Shown here piece by piece: positions 8,870-17,478 of a stretch of DNA of 64,000 nt; position 1 is the stretch's first letter; every line of letters begins with the position of its first letter. Below the pieces are notes generated by a model. The model made no database searches. It was not told the origin of the DNA and saw nothing but the letters and a program-made list of their open reading frames with translations. A program made the position numbers and the translations under genes. The DNA lies in the NCBI GenBank assembly GCA_024236215.1, contig JACKKX010000002.1, positions 682,001 to 746,000 of the forward strand, written 5' to 3'. This DNA comes from Novosphingobium sp. GTDB lineage: Bacteria; Pseudomonadota; Alphaproteobacteria; Sphingomonadales; Sphingomonadaceae.

Positions 8870-10250
8870 AGGCTTCGCGGAACCGCTTGACGACGCGCAG
8901 GGCGACGAAATTGAGGGTCAGGGTGACCAGGAACAGCACCATTCCCAGAGCAAAGGCAGAAAGCGTCGCGGGGTGGTCGAAGCTGCCCTCGCCGGTGAGC
9001 ATGGCGACGATCTGGAAGGTTACGGTGGTCATCGATTCGAACGGATTGGCCGTCAGCCGGGCGGTGGCCCCGGCGGCCATCACCACGATCATCGTTTCGC
9101 CGATCGCGCGGCTGACCGCCAGCATGATCCCCGCGACAATTCCCGGTAGCGCCGCCGGGATCAGCACCCTGCGGATCGTTTCAGAGGTCGTGGCGCCCAT
9201 CGCCAGGCTGCCGTCGCGCATCGCCTGGGGCACGGCGGCGATCGAATCGTCAGCCATCGAGGAAACGAAGGGGATAATCATGATTCCCATCACCACGCCG
9301 GCTGCGAGCGCGCTTTCGCTCGACGCGCTGGCGATGCCGATGGCATGGCCAAAATCACGGATCAGCGGCGCCACGGTCAGCGCGGCGAAATAGCCGTAGA
9401 CCACGGTCGGCACCCCGGCGAGGATTTCGAGCAACGGTTTCATCCACTTGCGCAAGGTCGGCGTAGCGTATTGCGTGAGGTAGATTGCGCTCATCATGCC
9501 CAGCGGGATCGCCACCACCATGGCGATGATCGCGCCGATGAATACAGTGCCCCAGAACAGCGGGATTGCGCCGTAATTGTCCGGCCGGATCGCAGAGGGA
9601 TCGACCATCGGGTCTGGTCCCCAATGGGTGCCCAGCAGGAAATCGGCCGGGCTGACCACCTGGAAGAAACGCAGCGTCTCGAACATCAGCGAGGCAAGGA
9701 TGCCGAAGGTGGTGAAGATCGCCACCAGCGAGGCCAGCACCAACCCTCCCATGACCATCCGCTCAACCCGGCTGCGCGCGGTGAAATCGGCGCGCAACCG
9801 CAGGAAGGCAAATACCCCGCCCGCCAGACCCAGCAGCAAGGTTACAGCGATCCCGATGGTGGAGTAGAATCCGCTCGCCGCCCGGAACGGCTCGACCAGC
9901 GCGGCCGAAGCGGGGTTGAAGGCGGTGCCTCCGCCGCTCGCCAGCGATTGGGCTTCGGCCAGGATCGCATCGCGCTGGATCCCGAAGGCGGGAAGCGCGC
10001 TGGCCGCAGGGGCAGCCAGGACGCGTGCCAACACCAATGCCGGGCTTGCCGCCGCCCAGACGATAGCGAAGATCGTGGCCGGTGCGGCTGCCCACAGGGC
10101 AACGTACCAGCCATGATAGCCCGGCAAGGAGTGCAGATCGCTCTCCATGGCACGGGCCTCGCGGCGCAAGGCCCAGGCGCGCGCGCGTGCCGCCAGCCAT
10201 CCGGTCAGGCCCAGTGCCAGAGCAAGCAGGATCGGAATGGCGGGCGACAT
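8862..10250 (-). CDS. pstC: Phosphate ABC transporter permease PstC
   Basis: 462 residues. The C-terminal half is a standard permease with the loop AVPQAMRDGSLAMGATTSETIRRVLIP and the helix AVSRAIGETMIVVMAAGA, both characteristic of PstC. The N-terminal part adds membrane segments and a soluble stretch (about residues 70-150) beyond the enterobacterial form, as is usual in alphaproteobacteria. It pairs with PstA to form the phosphate channel. It starts 22 bp after the pstS stop in the same transcription unit. Confidence 0.96.
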   Translation of the reverse strand: MSPAIPILLALALGLTGWLAARARAWALRREARAMESDLHSLPGYHGWYVALWAAAPATIFAIVWAAASPALVLARVLAAPAASALPAFGIQRDAILAEAQSLASGGGTAFNPASAALVEPFRAASGFYSTIGIAVTLLLGLAGGVFAFLRLRADFTARSRVERMVMGGLVLASLVAIFTTFGILASLMFETLRFFQVVSPADFLLGTHWGPDPMVDPSAIRPDNYGAIPLFWGTVFIGAIIAMVVAIPLGMMSAIYLTQYATPTLRKWMKPLLEILAGVPTVVYGYFAALTVAPLIRDFGHAIGIASASSESALAAGVVMGIMIIPFVSSMADDSIAAVPQAMRDGSLAMGATTSETIRRVLIPAALPGIVAGIMLAVSRAIGETMIVVMAAGATARLTANPFESMTTVTFQIVAMLTGEGSFDHPATLSAFALGMVLFLVTLTLNFVALRVVKRFREAYE

Positions 10251-10272
10251 TGCGCGGGGTGCTCCAGAGGAA

Positions 10273-11316
10273 CTATTTCAGGTCCGCGGCATCAAGCAAG
10301 GTGAACTCGGAAGCCGTCTTCGCGCTCTTTGCCTGGACGGCATCGGGCGAGACCACCATGCCCTGCTTGGCGAGCAGACCATCCTTGCCCCACGACTTGG
10401 CCCATTCGGCAACGAATTCGCGCAGGCCCTTGATCGCGTCGAGATGCGCCGCCTTGACATAGATGAACAGCGGACGGGCACCCGGATAGCTGAAATCGGA
10501 GATCGAGGCATAGGTCGGGGTCACGCCGCCGATGGTCAGCCCCATCAGTTTGTCCGAGTTCTCTTCGAGGTAGGAAAAGCCGAAGATGCCCACAGCCTTG
10601 GGATTGGCCTCAAGCTTCTGGACGATCAGGTTGTCGTTCTCGCCCGAATCGACATAGGCGCCGTCGCTGCGCACTTCGGTACAGACCTTGTCGTGCTGTT
10701 CCTTGTCACTGTCCTTGAGCGCCTTCATCGCCGCATCGGCGTCGCAGCCCTTGGTCAGGATCAGTTCCTTGAGCGCATCGCGCGTCCCCGAAGTGCTGGG
10801 CGGGCCATAGACCAGGATCGGCTCGGCCGGGAACGCAGGATTGACGTCCTTCCAGGTCTTGGCGGAATTGGGCTTGCCATAGGGGTTGGCGGCAAGCGCC
10901 TTGTAGATGTCTTCGGGGGTGAGCTTGAGGCCCAGTCCGCCCTTGGCTTCGGCAAAGGCCACGCCATCGAGCCCGACCTGGATCTCGACGATCTTGTCGA
11001 CCCCGTTCTTGGCGCAATCCTCGTATTCCGACTTCTTCATCCGCCGCGAGGCGTTTTCGATATCGGGGAACTGCACGCCGACCCCGGCGCAGAACAGCTT
11101 CATTCCCGCGCCGGTTCCCGTCGATTCGATAATCGGCGACTTGATCGCAGAGTTCGATTTGGCGAGCGAATCCGCCACCGCCTTGGCAAAGGGATAGACC
11201 GTGGATGAGCCAACCGCGCGAATCTGGTCGCGCGAGCCGCTCTGGGCGCCGCCGCAGGCGGAAAGCAGGGTTGTCGCGCAAAGCGACGCTGTCAGGAGGG
11301 CAAGTCTGGACTTCAT
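10273..11316 (-). CDS. pstS: Phosphate-binding lipoprotein PstS
   Basis: 347 residues. ATG 11316 is preferred over the upstream ATG at 11337 because a GGAG ribosome site precedes it and it yields a lipoprotein signal (MKSRLALLTASLCATTLLSAC, lipobox LSAC, Cys21). Phosphate-binding features include AVGSSTVYPFAKAVA near the N terminus and the later YGPPSTSGTRDALKELI. This is the high-affinity phosphate receptor that delivers phosphate to PstCA. A strong Pho box lies 51 bp upstream of the chosen start. Confidence 0.96.
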   Translation of the reverse strand: MKSRLALLTASLCATTLLSACGGAQSGSRDQIRAVGSSTVYPFAKAVADSLAKSNSAIKSPIIESTGTGAGMKLFCAGVGVQFPDIENASRRMKKSEYEDCAKNGVDKIVEIQVGLDGVAFAEAKGGLGLKLTPEDIYKALAANPYGKPNSAKTWKDVNPAFPAEPILVYGPPSTSGTRDALKELILTKGCDADAAMKALKDSDKEQHDKVCTEVRSDGAYVDSGENDNLIVQKLEANPKAVGIFGFSYLEENSDKLMGLTIGGVTPTYASISDFSYPGARPLFIYVKAAHLDAIKGLREFVAEWAKSWGKDGLLAKQGMVVSPDAVQAKSAKTASEFTLLDAADLK

Positions 11317-11366
11317 GGCGAATCGCTCCGTTCGCATTATGATGCCGCCCGCTCTGATGCGGTTTG

Positions 11367-11384
11367 ATGACAGGTTTGTGACAG
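11367..11384 (-). promoter_or_regulatory. Pho box upstream of pstS
   Basis: Read on the minus strand this is CTGTCACAAACCTGTCAT, two CTGTCA direct repeats 11 bp apart. That is a near-exact match to the classical PhoB site (CTGTCAT, 4 bp, CTGTCAT). It is oriented toward pstS and would place PhoB where the -35 element would otherwise sit. This is strong evidence for phosphate-starvation induction of the pst operon. Confidence 0.9.
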
Positions 11385-11402
11385 ATGGAGCGATGACGCT
11401 CT

Positions 11403-11454
11403 CTGTCGGACAAATGTCAGATCGAAGTCATGAAGAGTCATTTAAGTGTCACAT
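11403..11454 (+). promoter_or_regulatory. Array of five phased GTC(A) half-sites facing the DUF2490 gene
   Basis: GTC cores begin at 11405, 11416, 11427, 11437 and 11448, a spacing of 11, 11, 10 and 11 bp. The first pair, CTGTCGGACAAATGTCAG, is Pho-box-like. The orientation matches the gene starting at 11501. PhoB is known to bind tandem 11-bp half-sites, so cooperative PhoB binding is inferred here, placing the DUF2490 gene in the Pho regulon. Confidence 0.65.
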
Positions 11455-11500
11455 AACTGACTTAACCGCCGCGACACAGCAACTGAACGGGATCCATGCG

Positions 11501-12169
11501 ATGCGCATTCTTGCCACTGCTCTGGCCACCTTGATGGCTCTGGCGGCCACGCCGGTCCAGGCGAGCGAAGACACCCAATACTGGCAGACGCTGAGCGTGA
11601 ATGTGGCGCTTGCGCCCAACCTCAAGCTTCAGAACGAAAACGTTGTCCGATCGGGCGAGGCCAAGGGGCTCTACGAAATCGAATCCGTGCTGCTGCTTGC
11701 CTACAAGCCCAGCAAGCAGGTGACGATCGCCGCAGGTTATCTTCACAACCCTACCTACCTGCACGGCAATTTCCGGGTGATGGAGCACCGCCTGCGCGAA
11801 CAGGTCAGCGTCGACAATTTCGCCAGGCTTGGGCCGGTCAAGTTTTCCGCGCGGCTGCGGATGGAACAGCGCTTTCGCGAAGGCGTGTCGGGCACCGCAT
11901 GGCGGCTGCGCCCCTATCTAAAGGCATCGATGCCACTGACCGGCAAGGCCTCGCTCAACCTCACCCACGAATCGTTCGTCAATCTCAACAACACCGCATT
12001 CCAACAGACCGACGGGCTTGACCGGATGCGCAATGCCGTTTCGATCAGTGTGCCGATCAGCAAGACGGTGGGGGTCGATTTCGGTTATCTCAACCAGCAC
12101 GGATTCGTGCGCGGTGGCCCCGACAGCAGCGATCACGTGCTGACACTTGGTCTTTCGGCCAACTTCTGA
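11501..12169 (+). CDS. DUF2490 family outer-membrane beta-barrel protein
   Basis: 222 residues. ATG 11501 gives a signal peptide ending in TPVQASED. The mature part has alternating short beta strands (LAPNLKLQNENVV, KFSARLRMEQRF, ASLNLTHESFVNL, VGVDFGYLNQHGF) and ends in a C-terminal aromatic residue (LSANF), the outer-membrane insertion signal. DUF2490 proteins have no assigned function. It lies divergently from pstS inside the phosphate block, behind a phased array of PhoB-like half-sites. A role in the outer membrane under phosphate limitation is inferred from position only. Confidence 0.85.
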   Translation: MRILATALATLMALAATPVQASEDTQYWQTLSVNVALAPNLKLQNENVVRSGEAKGLYEIESVLLLAYKPSKQVTIAAGYLHNPTYLHGNFRVMEHRLREQVSVDNFARLGPVKFSARLRMEQRFREGVSGTAWRLRPYLKASMPLTGKASLNLTHESFVNLNNTAFQQTDGLDRMRNAVSISVPISKTVGVDFGYLNQHGFVRGGPDSSDHVLTLGLSANF

Positions 12170-12194
12170 TCCTATTTGCCCCGCGCACTGGCGC

Positions 12195-13415
12195 TTAGGG
12201 AGTAACCGGGACCGGGGGCAGGGTGACTGAAACGGTCGTCCCTTCACCGAGGATGGATGCAATGTCGAGCCGACCGCCGTGGCGCTCGACAATGTGCTTG
12301 ACGATCGCCAGCCCCAGCCCGGTCCCGCCCGAGGCACGGCTGCGGCCCGGATCGGTACGGTAGAAGCGCCGCGTCAGATGCGGCAAATGTTCCGGCGCGA
12401 TCCCCGGACCTCGATCGGCGACCGTCAGGACCGCGCCCTTGCCGTTGTGGCATGACAGGCTCACCCGCACCGGCTGATCGGGGCTGCCGTATTTGAGCGC
12501 ATTGTCGATCAGGTTGCGCAGCAGCTGTTCAAGCTGTGTGGCATCCCCGCGCACCGCGCATCCGGCATCGATGGCTGCCGCTTCGACCCTTTCCTTGCCG
12601 CGAAGCGACGCCACTTCGCCGATCACCCGCCGGGCAAGCTGTGACAGATCGAGTTCCTCGCTGGGCCGGTCGTGCTTTTCTGCTTCGACATGGCTGAGCG
12701 TCATCAGGTCCTCGACCAGCGAGAGCATTCGTTTCGCCTCGCGCTGGACGATGTCGAGAAACCGCCTGGAAGTGTCCGCGTCGATCGACGTGCCGCCGTC
12801 GGACAGTGTTTCGACATAGCCGATGATGGAGGCGAGCGGGGTTCGCAGTTCATGGCTGGCATTGGCGACGAAGTCGGTGTGGGCGCGTCCAACGTCTGCT
12901 TCGGCGGTGCGATCGGCCAATTCGATCACGGTGCGGCGATCATTGATGCGCCGCCTCGTGAGCTGCCACAGGCTGCGCGTGCCCGTGAAGCCGGGGATGG
13001 TCACGCTGTCGCCGTCGCCCATTTCGAGCAATCTCATGGCATCGGGATGACGCAGCGCGATCCGTGCGTCCTGCCCCTTGATATGGGCGCCCAGCGCCGC
13101 GCGCGCGGTCGCGTTAGCAATCATGATTCGGTTTTCTTCGAGTACCAGGATGGGCTTGCCGAGCGGCTCGAGCGCTTCGCTTGCCGCGTCGTTGGAAACC
13201 ACGGCGATATCGATCCGCTCAGGCGCGATTTCGGGTTCGGGCGCGGCAAGCCAAAGACTTCCCAGCCAGAGCGCGAGGATGACCACAACTAGCCACAGGC
13301 TTGATCCGGCGGCAAGCAAGCCTACCGCTGCAATCAGGGCGACAATCGCACCCGGCCAGGAAAAGAGGCGCTTGGCGTTCATTCCGGAGACGGCTTCTAG
13401 GGAAGGGATTTTCAT
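12195..13415 (-). CDS. phoR: Phosphate regulon sensor histidine kinase PhoR
   Basis: 406 residues. Two membrane helices near the N terminus (AIVALIAAVGLLAAGSSLWLVVVILALW) are followed by a PAS-like sensor region. The DHp domain has the phosphoaccepting His in ANASHELRTPLASIIGYVE. The catalytic ATPase has the N box NLIDNALKY, G1 DRGPGIAPEHL and G2 GGTGLGLAIVKHI. Its place in the pst/phoB block identifies it as PhoR. A second ATG at 13382 (MNAKRLFSW) is an alternative start. It converges on the DUF2490 gene. Confidence 0.93.
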   Translation of the reverse strand: MKIPSLEAVSGMNAKRLFSWPGAIVALIAAVGLLAAGSSLWLVVVILALWLGSLWLAAPEPEIAPERIDIAVVSNDAASEALEPLGKPILVLEENRIMIANATARAALGAHIKGQDARIALRHPDAMRLLEMGDGDSVTIPGFTGTRSLWQLTRRRINDRRTVIELADRTAEADVGRAHTDFVANASHELRTPLASIIGYVETLSDGGTSIDADTSRRFLDIVQREAKRMLSLVEDLMTLSHVEAEKHDRPSEELDLSQLARRVIGEVASLRGKERVEAAAIDAGCAVRGDATQLEQLLRNLIDNALKYGSPDQPVRVSLSCHNGKGAVLTVADRGPGIAPEHLPHLTRRFYRTDPGRSRASGGTGLGLAIVKHIVERHGGRLDIASILGEGTTVSVTLPPVPVTP

Positions 13416-13489
13416 CTCGCCAGCAGCAAATGCGGACGGCGTGTGACGGTTTGGAGACAGTTGATACCGGCCACCGGAATCTGTCCGGC

Positions 13490-13564
13490 TGGTGACCCCT
13501 ACGGGAATCGAACCCGTGTTTCAGCCGTGAGAGGGCCGCGTCCTGACCGCTAGACGAAGGGGCC
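13490..13564 (-). tRNA. tRNA-Glu (anticodon CTC)
   Basis: Minus-strand cloverleaf with a GGCCCCT/AGGGGTC acceptor stem (one G-U pair), discriminator A and an encoded CCA. The anticodon loop CTCTCAC reads CTC. The T arm is CGGGTTCGATTCCCG. It lies 44 bp downstream of the TTC isoacceptor and is probably co-transcribed with it. Confidence 0.95.
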
Positions 13565-13608
13565 TTGCAAAGGGCCTGGTCGAAAGCAAACAACCCCGGC
13601 GCGGCTGG

Positions 13609-13684
13609 TGGTGACCCCTACGGGAATCGAACCCGTGTTTCAGCCGTGAAAGGGCCGCGTCCTAGGCCTCTAGACGAAGGGGCC
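13609..13684 (-). tRNA. tRNA-Glu (anticodon TTC)
   Basis: Minus-strand cloverleaf almost identical to its neighbour. It differs in the D loop (one base longer) and in the anticodon loop, CTTTCAC, which reads TTC. CCA is encoded. The pair looks like a tandem duplication that produced both glutamate isoacceptors. Confidence 0.95.
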
Positions 13685-13761
13685 ACACCGGCTGCGCCGG
13701 GGTAGGGCCGGGCCTTTAGGCAAGGGCGGGGGAAGGGTCAAGTCCCGAGCGAAAGATTGTT

Positions 13762-15552
13762 TCAGTCGGCGAAGGCGGCGTCCTCGAGATGCAGCTCCGC
13801 AGCGGGGCGGTTGCCCCAGTCGTCGATCTTCGCGCGCCCCGCCAGCCACAGGCGCCGCTGGGGCGCCGTGCGCAGCAGTGTCTGGCCCATTTCACTGTTG
13901 GCGGCGCGAAAGGCGATGGCCTTGAAGCTGGCGCCGTCTTGGCCGCGCACGATCAGTCGCAGATGGTCGGTTCCGACCACGTCGGCCTTGACAAGCCGCA
14001 CCGGCCCCACCGCCACGCGCGGCGCGGGCCAGCCCACGCCGAACGGCCCGGCGCTCTCCATCGCCTCGACCAGTGAGGGCACCAGGCCGCCCGGGGCGAT
14101 CGACAGATCGAGCAGCATCGCCTGGTTGGCAGCGGCCCGGGCGACCGCCGCGCCGAGCCGCTCATCGAGCCATTCGCCCAGCGCATCAACCGCGCCGGGG
14201 GCCACGGTCAGCCCCGCCGCCATCGCATGCCCGCCACCCGCCAGCAGCAGCCCGTGCTCGCGTGCAGCGATGATCGCGGCGCCAAGGTCAACACCCGAGA
14301 TCGAGCGGCCCGAGCCCTTGCCGTTGCCCGCTTCGTCGGCGTCGAGCGCGATAACCAGCGCAGGCTTGCCGGTCTTTTCCTTGATCCGCCCGGCAACGAT
14401 CCCGATCACTCCGGGGTGCCAACCGCGTCCCGCCAGGGTCAGAACCGCCCGGTTGTGCTGCGCGGCAAGCTGAGCCTCGGCGGCCTCCTGAACCTCGGCC
14501 TCGATCGCTCGGCGTTCCTCGTTGAGCGCGGAAAGCCGTGCGGCGATGTCGCGCGCTTCGTCGCTGTCGCCGGTGGTCAGCAGCCGCACCCCCAGGCTTG
14601 CTTCGCCCACGCGCCCTCCGGCATTGATCCGGGGGCCGAGCGCGAACCCAAGGTCGCTACATGTCGGCGCGCGGGTCAGGCGGCTGGCATCGATCAGCGC
14701 GGCAAGGCCGGTGTTCTCGCGCCGGGCCATGATCTTGAGACCCTGCGCCACCAGCGCCCGGTTGAGCCCGTGGAGCGAAGCGACATCGGCTACCGTGCCG
14801 AGCGCCACGAGATCGAGCAGAGCGAACAGGTCCGGCTCGCCCCGCGCGGCGAACAGCCCGCGCTGGCGCAGCACCCGCACTGTCGCCACCGCGAGCAGAA
14901 AGGCGACCCCGACCGCGGCAAGGTTGCCATGGGCCGCCGCCTCGTCGCTCTCGTCGAGCCGGTTGGGATTGACCAGCGCGAGGGCCGGGGGCAGCTCGGC
15001 CGCGCATTTGTGATGATCGACCACCACCACGTCGATCCCGGCATCGCGTGCCATGCCCAGCGCCTCGAAGGCCATTGCCCCGCAATCGACCGTGACGATC
15101 AGGCTCGATCCTTCGCGGCCCAGCCGCACCAGCGCCTCTCCCGAGGGGCCATAGCCCTCAAGCAGCCGGTCGGGGATGTAGGCGCGGGGATCGAGCCCGA
15201 GATCGCGCAGCAAACGGATCAGCAGCGCCGCGCTGGTCGCGCCGTCGACATCGTAATCGCCGTAGATGGTGACCTGTTCCCTGGCTAGCACCGCCTGGGC
15301 CAGCCGTTCGGCGGCTGCGTCCATGTCGCGCAGCAGGCTGGGATCGGGCAGGAACGCACGCAGCGAAGGGTTGCGGTGGCGATCGACGTCATCGGGAGCA
15401 ACGCCGCGGGCGAGCAGAAGTTGGGTGACGAGATCGTGTTCAAGCCCAGTAACCGAACCGGAATCGAGCGCCATGTTGCCCGCCCGCCAGCGCCAGACGC
15501 GCCCGGAAAGCGATTTGTCGATACCAAGAACGGAGGGAAGGGCGGCGCTCAC
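13762..15552 (-). CDS. recJ: Single-stranded-DNA-specific 5'-3' exonuclease RecJ
   Basis: 596 residues from a GTG start. The DHH domain motifs are VTIYGDYDVDGATSAALL, VDCGAMAF and VVDHHKCAAELPPALALVNPN. The C-terminal DHHA1 motif is seen as GGGHAMAAGLTV. RecJ degrades single-stranded DNA during recombinational repair, base excision and mismatch repair in the cytoplasm. Length and motif set are complete. It ends 77 bp from the tRNA-Glu pair, reading toward it. Confidence 0.96.
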   Translation of the reverse strand: MSAALPSVLGIDKSLSGRVWRWRAGNMALDSGSVTGLEHDLVTQLLLARGVAPDDVDRHRNPSLRAFLPDPSLLRDMDAAAERLAQAVLAREQVTIYGDYDVDGATSAALLIRLLRDLGLDPRAYIPDRLLEGYGPSGEALVRLGREGSSLIVTVDCGAMAFEALGMARDAGIDVVVVDHHKCAAELPPALALVNPNRLDESDEAAAHGNLAAVGVAFLLAVATVRVLRQRGLFAARGEPDLFALLDLVALGTVADVASLHGLNRALVAQGLKIMARRENTGLAALIDASRLTRAPTCSDLGFALGPRINAGGRVGEASLGVRLLTTGDSDEARDIAARLSALNEERRAIEAEVQEAAEAQLAAQHNRAVLTLAGRGWHPGVIGIVAGRIKEKTGKPALVIALDADEAGNGKGSGRSISGVDLGAAIIAAREHGLLLAGGGHAMAAGLTVAPGAVDALGEWLDERLGAAVARAAANQAMLLDLSIAPGGLVPSLVEAMESAGPFGVGWPAPRVAVGPVRLVKADVVGTDHLRLIVRGQDGASFKAIAFRAANSEMGQTLLRTAPQRRLWLAGRAKIDDWGNRPAAELHLEDAAFAD

Positions 15553-15679
15553 CCGGCGGGGTTAGCCGATTGGGCCGACGAACAAAAGAATCGCTCGAAT
15601 TTTGATGTCGGCAAATGACAATGCTTCGTGGCAGGATTGGACTACACCGGTTGAGGTAATCCTGGATTGGAGTCGTTTC

Positions 15680-16915
15680 ATGGTCAGCCATCGCTCGAAG
15701 ATCGCATTGGCCGCGCTGGGAAGCGCGGCGCTGATTGCCGTTCCCGTCATCGCGCAGCGCAAGGCCGATAGCGGCCCGGTTGCCCGCTATGACATGCGCG
15801 CGGGCACGCTCTCCGGCTTTGCCGCGATGGGCGGCGGCATGGGCGGCGGGATGGGCATGATGTTCGGCGGCGGGGGCGGAGACAAGCTCCAGCACGAGCT
15901 CTACCTGCGGCTCGGCTCCTCGCAGGCCCCGGCCAAGGGCGGCCCCAAGGCCGACCATTTCATGCCGCCCAATGCCAAGCTGGGCAAATCGGTCGCGCTG
16001 GTCACCCCGCGCGAAGAACGCGAGCCCGAAGGATTTCCCGAAGGCCAGAAGCCCAAGGGGCGGCTGCTGGTGTTCTGGGGCTGCGGCGAACACGCGCCCA
16101 AGGGCCAGCCGGTAATCATCGATTTCGCCAAGATTGCCGCCGGTCAGGTTCCGCCGGGCCTATGGACCGCGCGGATCATCCGCGACTGGGGGCCAAGCCT
16201 GGCCAACAGCAAGACCTTCGGGCGCTGGCCGGCGGAGGACCACAAGTTCGTCAAGCCAGACAGTTCGTTGCCCGGTCCGCACCGCGTCGCGGGCACCTAT
16301 TCGCCGGAGATGAACTTTACCCTGGTGAACGATTTCATGGCTCCGCTGCGTTCGAGCACAGGAACGCTGCCGAGCGGGGCGACCTTGCTCAAATGGGGGG
16401 CGATCACCAATGCCACTGGCTATCTGGCAACGCTGATCGGAGGCAAGATGGGGCCCGGCGGAGAAATGGGCGATATGGTGATGTGGACCAGCAGCGCGGC
16501 GCGCGAATTCGGCGGCGGGCTGGATGACTGGCTGAGCCCGGGCGACGTTGCGGCGCTGGTCAGGGATCGTACCGTGATGGCGCCCGCCACCACCAGCTGC
16601 ACGATCCCGATCGAAGTCAACCGGGCTGCGGCGGAATTCAAGATGGGCACGCTGGTTGCCTATGGTCCGCAGGAAGACTTTGCCTATCCGCCCCGGCCCG
16701 CCGATCCCAAGGCGCGCTGGGATTTGCAGTGGACCGCACGGATTCGCCATCGTTCCATGACCTCGTGGATGGACATGCCCGGCATGGGTGAGATGATGAG
16801 CGCGCAGGGCGAGGCCGAGAGCAGCCAGCAGCAGTCCCAGAAGTGCAAGAAGCGTGGCGGGCTGGGCGGCCTTGGCGGGGTTGTCGGCGGGGTGCTGGGC
16901 GGCAACGGCTGCTGA
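15680..16915 (+). CDS. Exported glycine-rich hypothetical protein
   Basis: 411 residues from ATG 15680, chosen because GGAG lies 8 bp upstream and a signal peptide follows (KIALAALGSAALIAVPVIAQ). Near the N terminus is a Gly/Met-rich run (AMGGGMGGGMGMMFGGGGG). The C terminus is Lys/Gly-rich (KCKKRGGLGGLGGVVGG) and ends in Cys. The middle has GRLLVFWGCGEHAPKGQP and a YSPEMNFTLVNDFMAP segment. No known enzyme motif was found. Its stop overlaps the start of the next gene (TGATG), so the two are translationally coupled. Confidence 0.75.
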   Translation: MVSHRSKIALAALGSAALIAVPVIAQRKADSGPVARYDMRAGTLSGFAAMGGGMGGGMGMMFGGGGGDKLQHELYLRLGSSQAPAKGGPKADHFMPPNAKLGKSVALVTPREEREPEGFPEGQKPKGRLLVFWGCGEHAPKGQPVIIDFAKIAAGQVPPGLWTARIIRDWGPSLANSKTFGRWPAEDHKFVKPDSSLPGPHRVAGTYSPEMNFTLVNDFMAPLRSSTGTLPSGATLLKWGAITNATGYLATLIGGKMGPGGEMGDMVMWTSSAAREFGGGLDDWLSPGDVAALVRDRTVMAPATTSCTIPIEVNRAAAEFKMGTLVAYGPQEDFAYPPRPADPKARWDLQWTARIRHRSMTSWMDMPGMGEMMSAQGEAESSQQQSQKCKKRGGLGGLGGVVGGVLGGNGC

Positions 16916-17388
16916 TGCTGGCGATCGTCTGGCACAGCCGGACGGGCGCGGCGCGGGCCATGGCCCGCGCCGCCCACGAAGCGGCAGCCGGGAGATCGCT
17001 ACTTCTGTTGGCGGAGGAGGTCGATACGGCGGATCTGCTGGCCGCTGCGGGCTATCTGTTCGTCTGTCCCGAGAACCTCGGCGCGATGAGCGGGGCGATG
17101 AAGGAGCTGTTCGACCGCAGCTATTATCCGCTGCTGGGCCGGATCGAGGGGCGCCCCTATGCGACCATGATCGCTGCGGGATCCGACGGGCGGGGAGCAC
17201 AGGCCCAGCTCGATCGGATCGTTACCGGCTGGCGTTTGCGACGGGTGGCGGACCCCCTGATCGTCAACCTAGGAGCGCAAACGGCTGAGGATATTCTTGC
17301 CGAAAAATCGGTTCCGCCACCCGAGCTCGATCGTTGCGGCGAACTTGGCGCGCTGATGAGCGAGGGGATTGCACTCGGCCTGTTCTAG
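16915..17388 (+). CDS. Flavodoxin-like NAD(P)H-dependent oxidoreductase
   Basis: 157 residues. The start MLAIVWHSRTGAARAMARA is the FMN phosphate-binding loop of the flavodoxin fold. Further family features are YLFVCPENLGAMSGAMKELFDRSYYPL and the GRPYATMIAAGSDG strand-loop. It probably carries FMN and acts as a small quinone/flavin reductase or electron carrier; the partner is unknown. ATG 16915 overlaps the stop of the preceding exported protein. Confidence 0.8.
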   Translation: MLAIVWHSRTGAARAMARAAHEAAAGRSLLLLAEEVDTADLLAAAGYLFVCPENLGAMSGAMKELFDRSYYPLLGRIEGRPYATMIAAGSDGRGAQAQLDRIVTGWRLRRVADPLIVNLGAQTAEDILAEKSVPPPELDRCGELGALMSEGIALGLF

Positions 17389-17478
17389 GCGCAGGAAGAC
17401 TTGATCCGCTTTGGAGCGGTCTTGCGCGTGGGGACTCGACTAAGGGCGCGCAATAGTGCCAGAGAATACAAGGCAATA

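Noticed and set aside
13490-13684. tRNA-Glu pair as an integration (att) site with an inserted island
   Set aside because: No integrase gene and no direct repeat of a tRNA 3' end were found nearby; the second copy is a full tRNA with a different anticodon.
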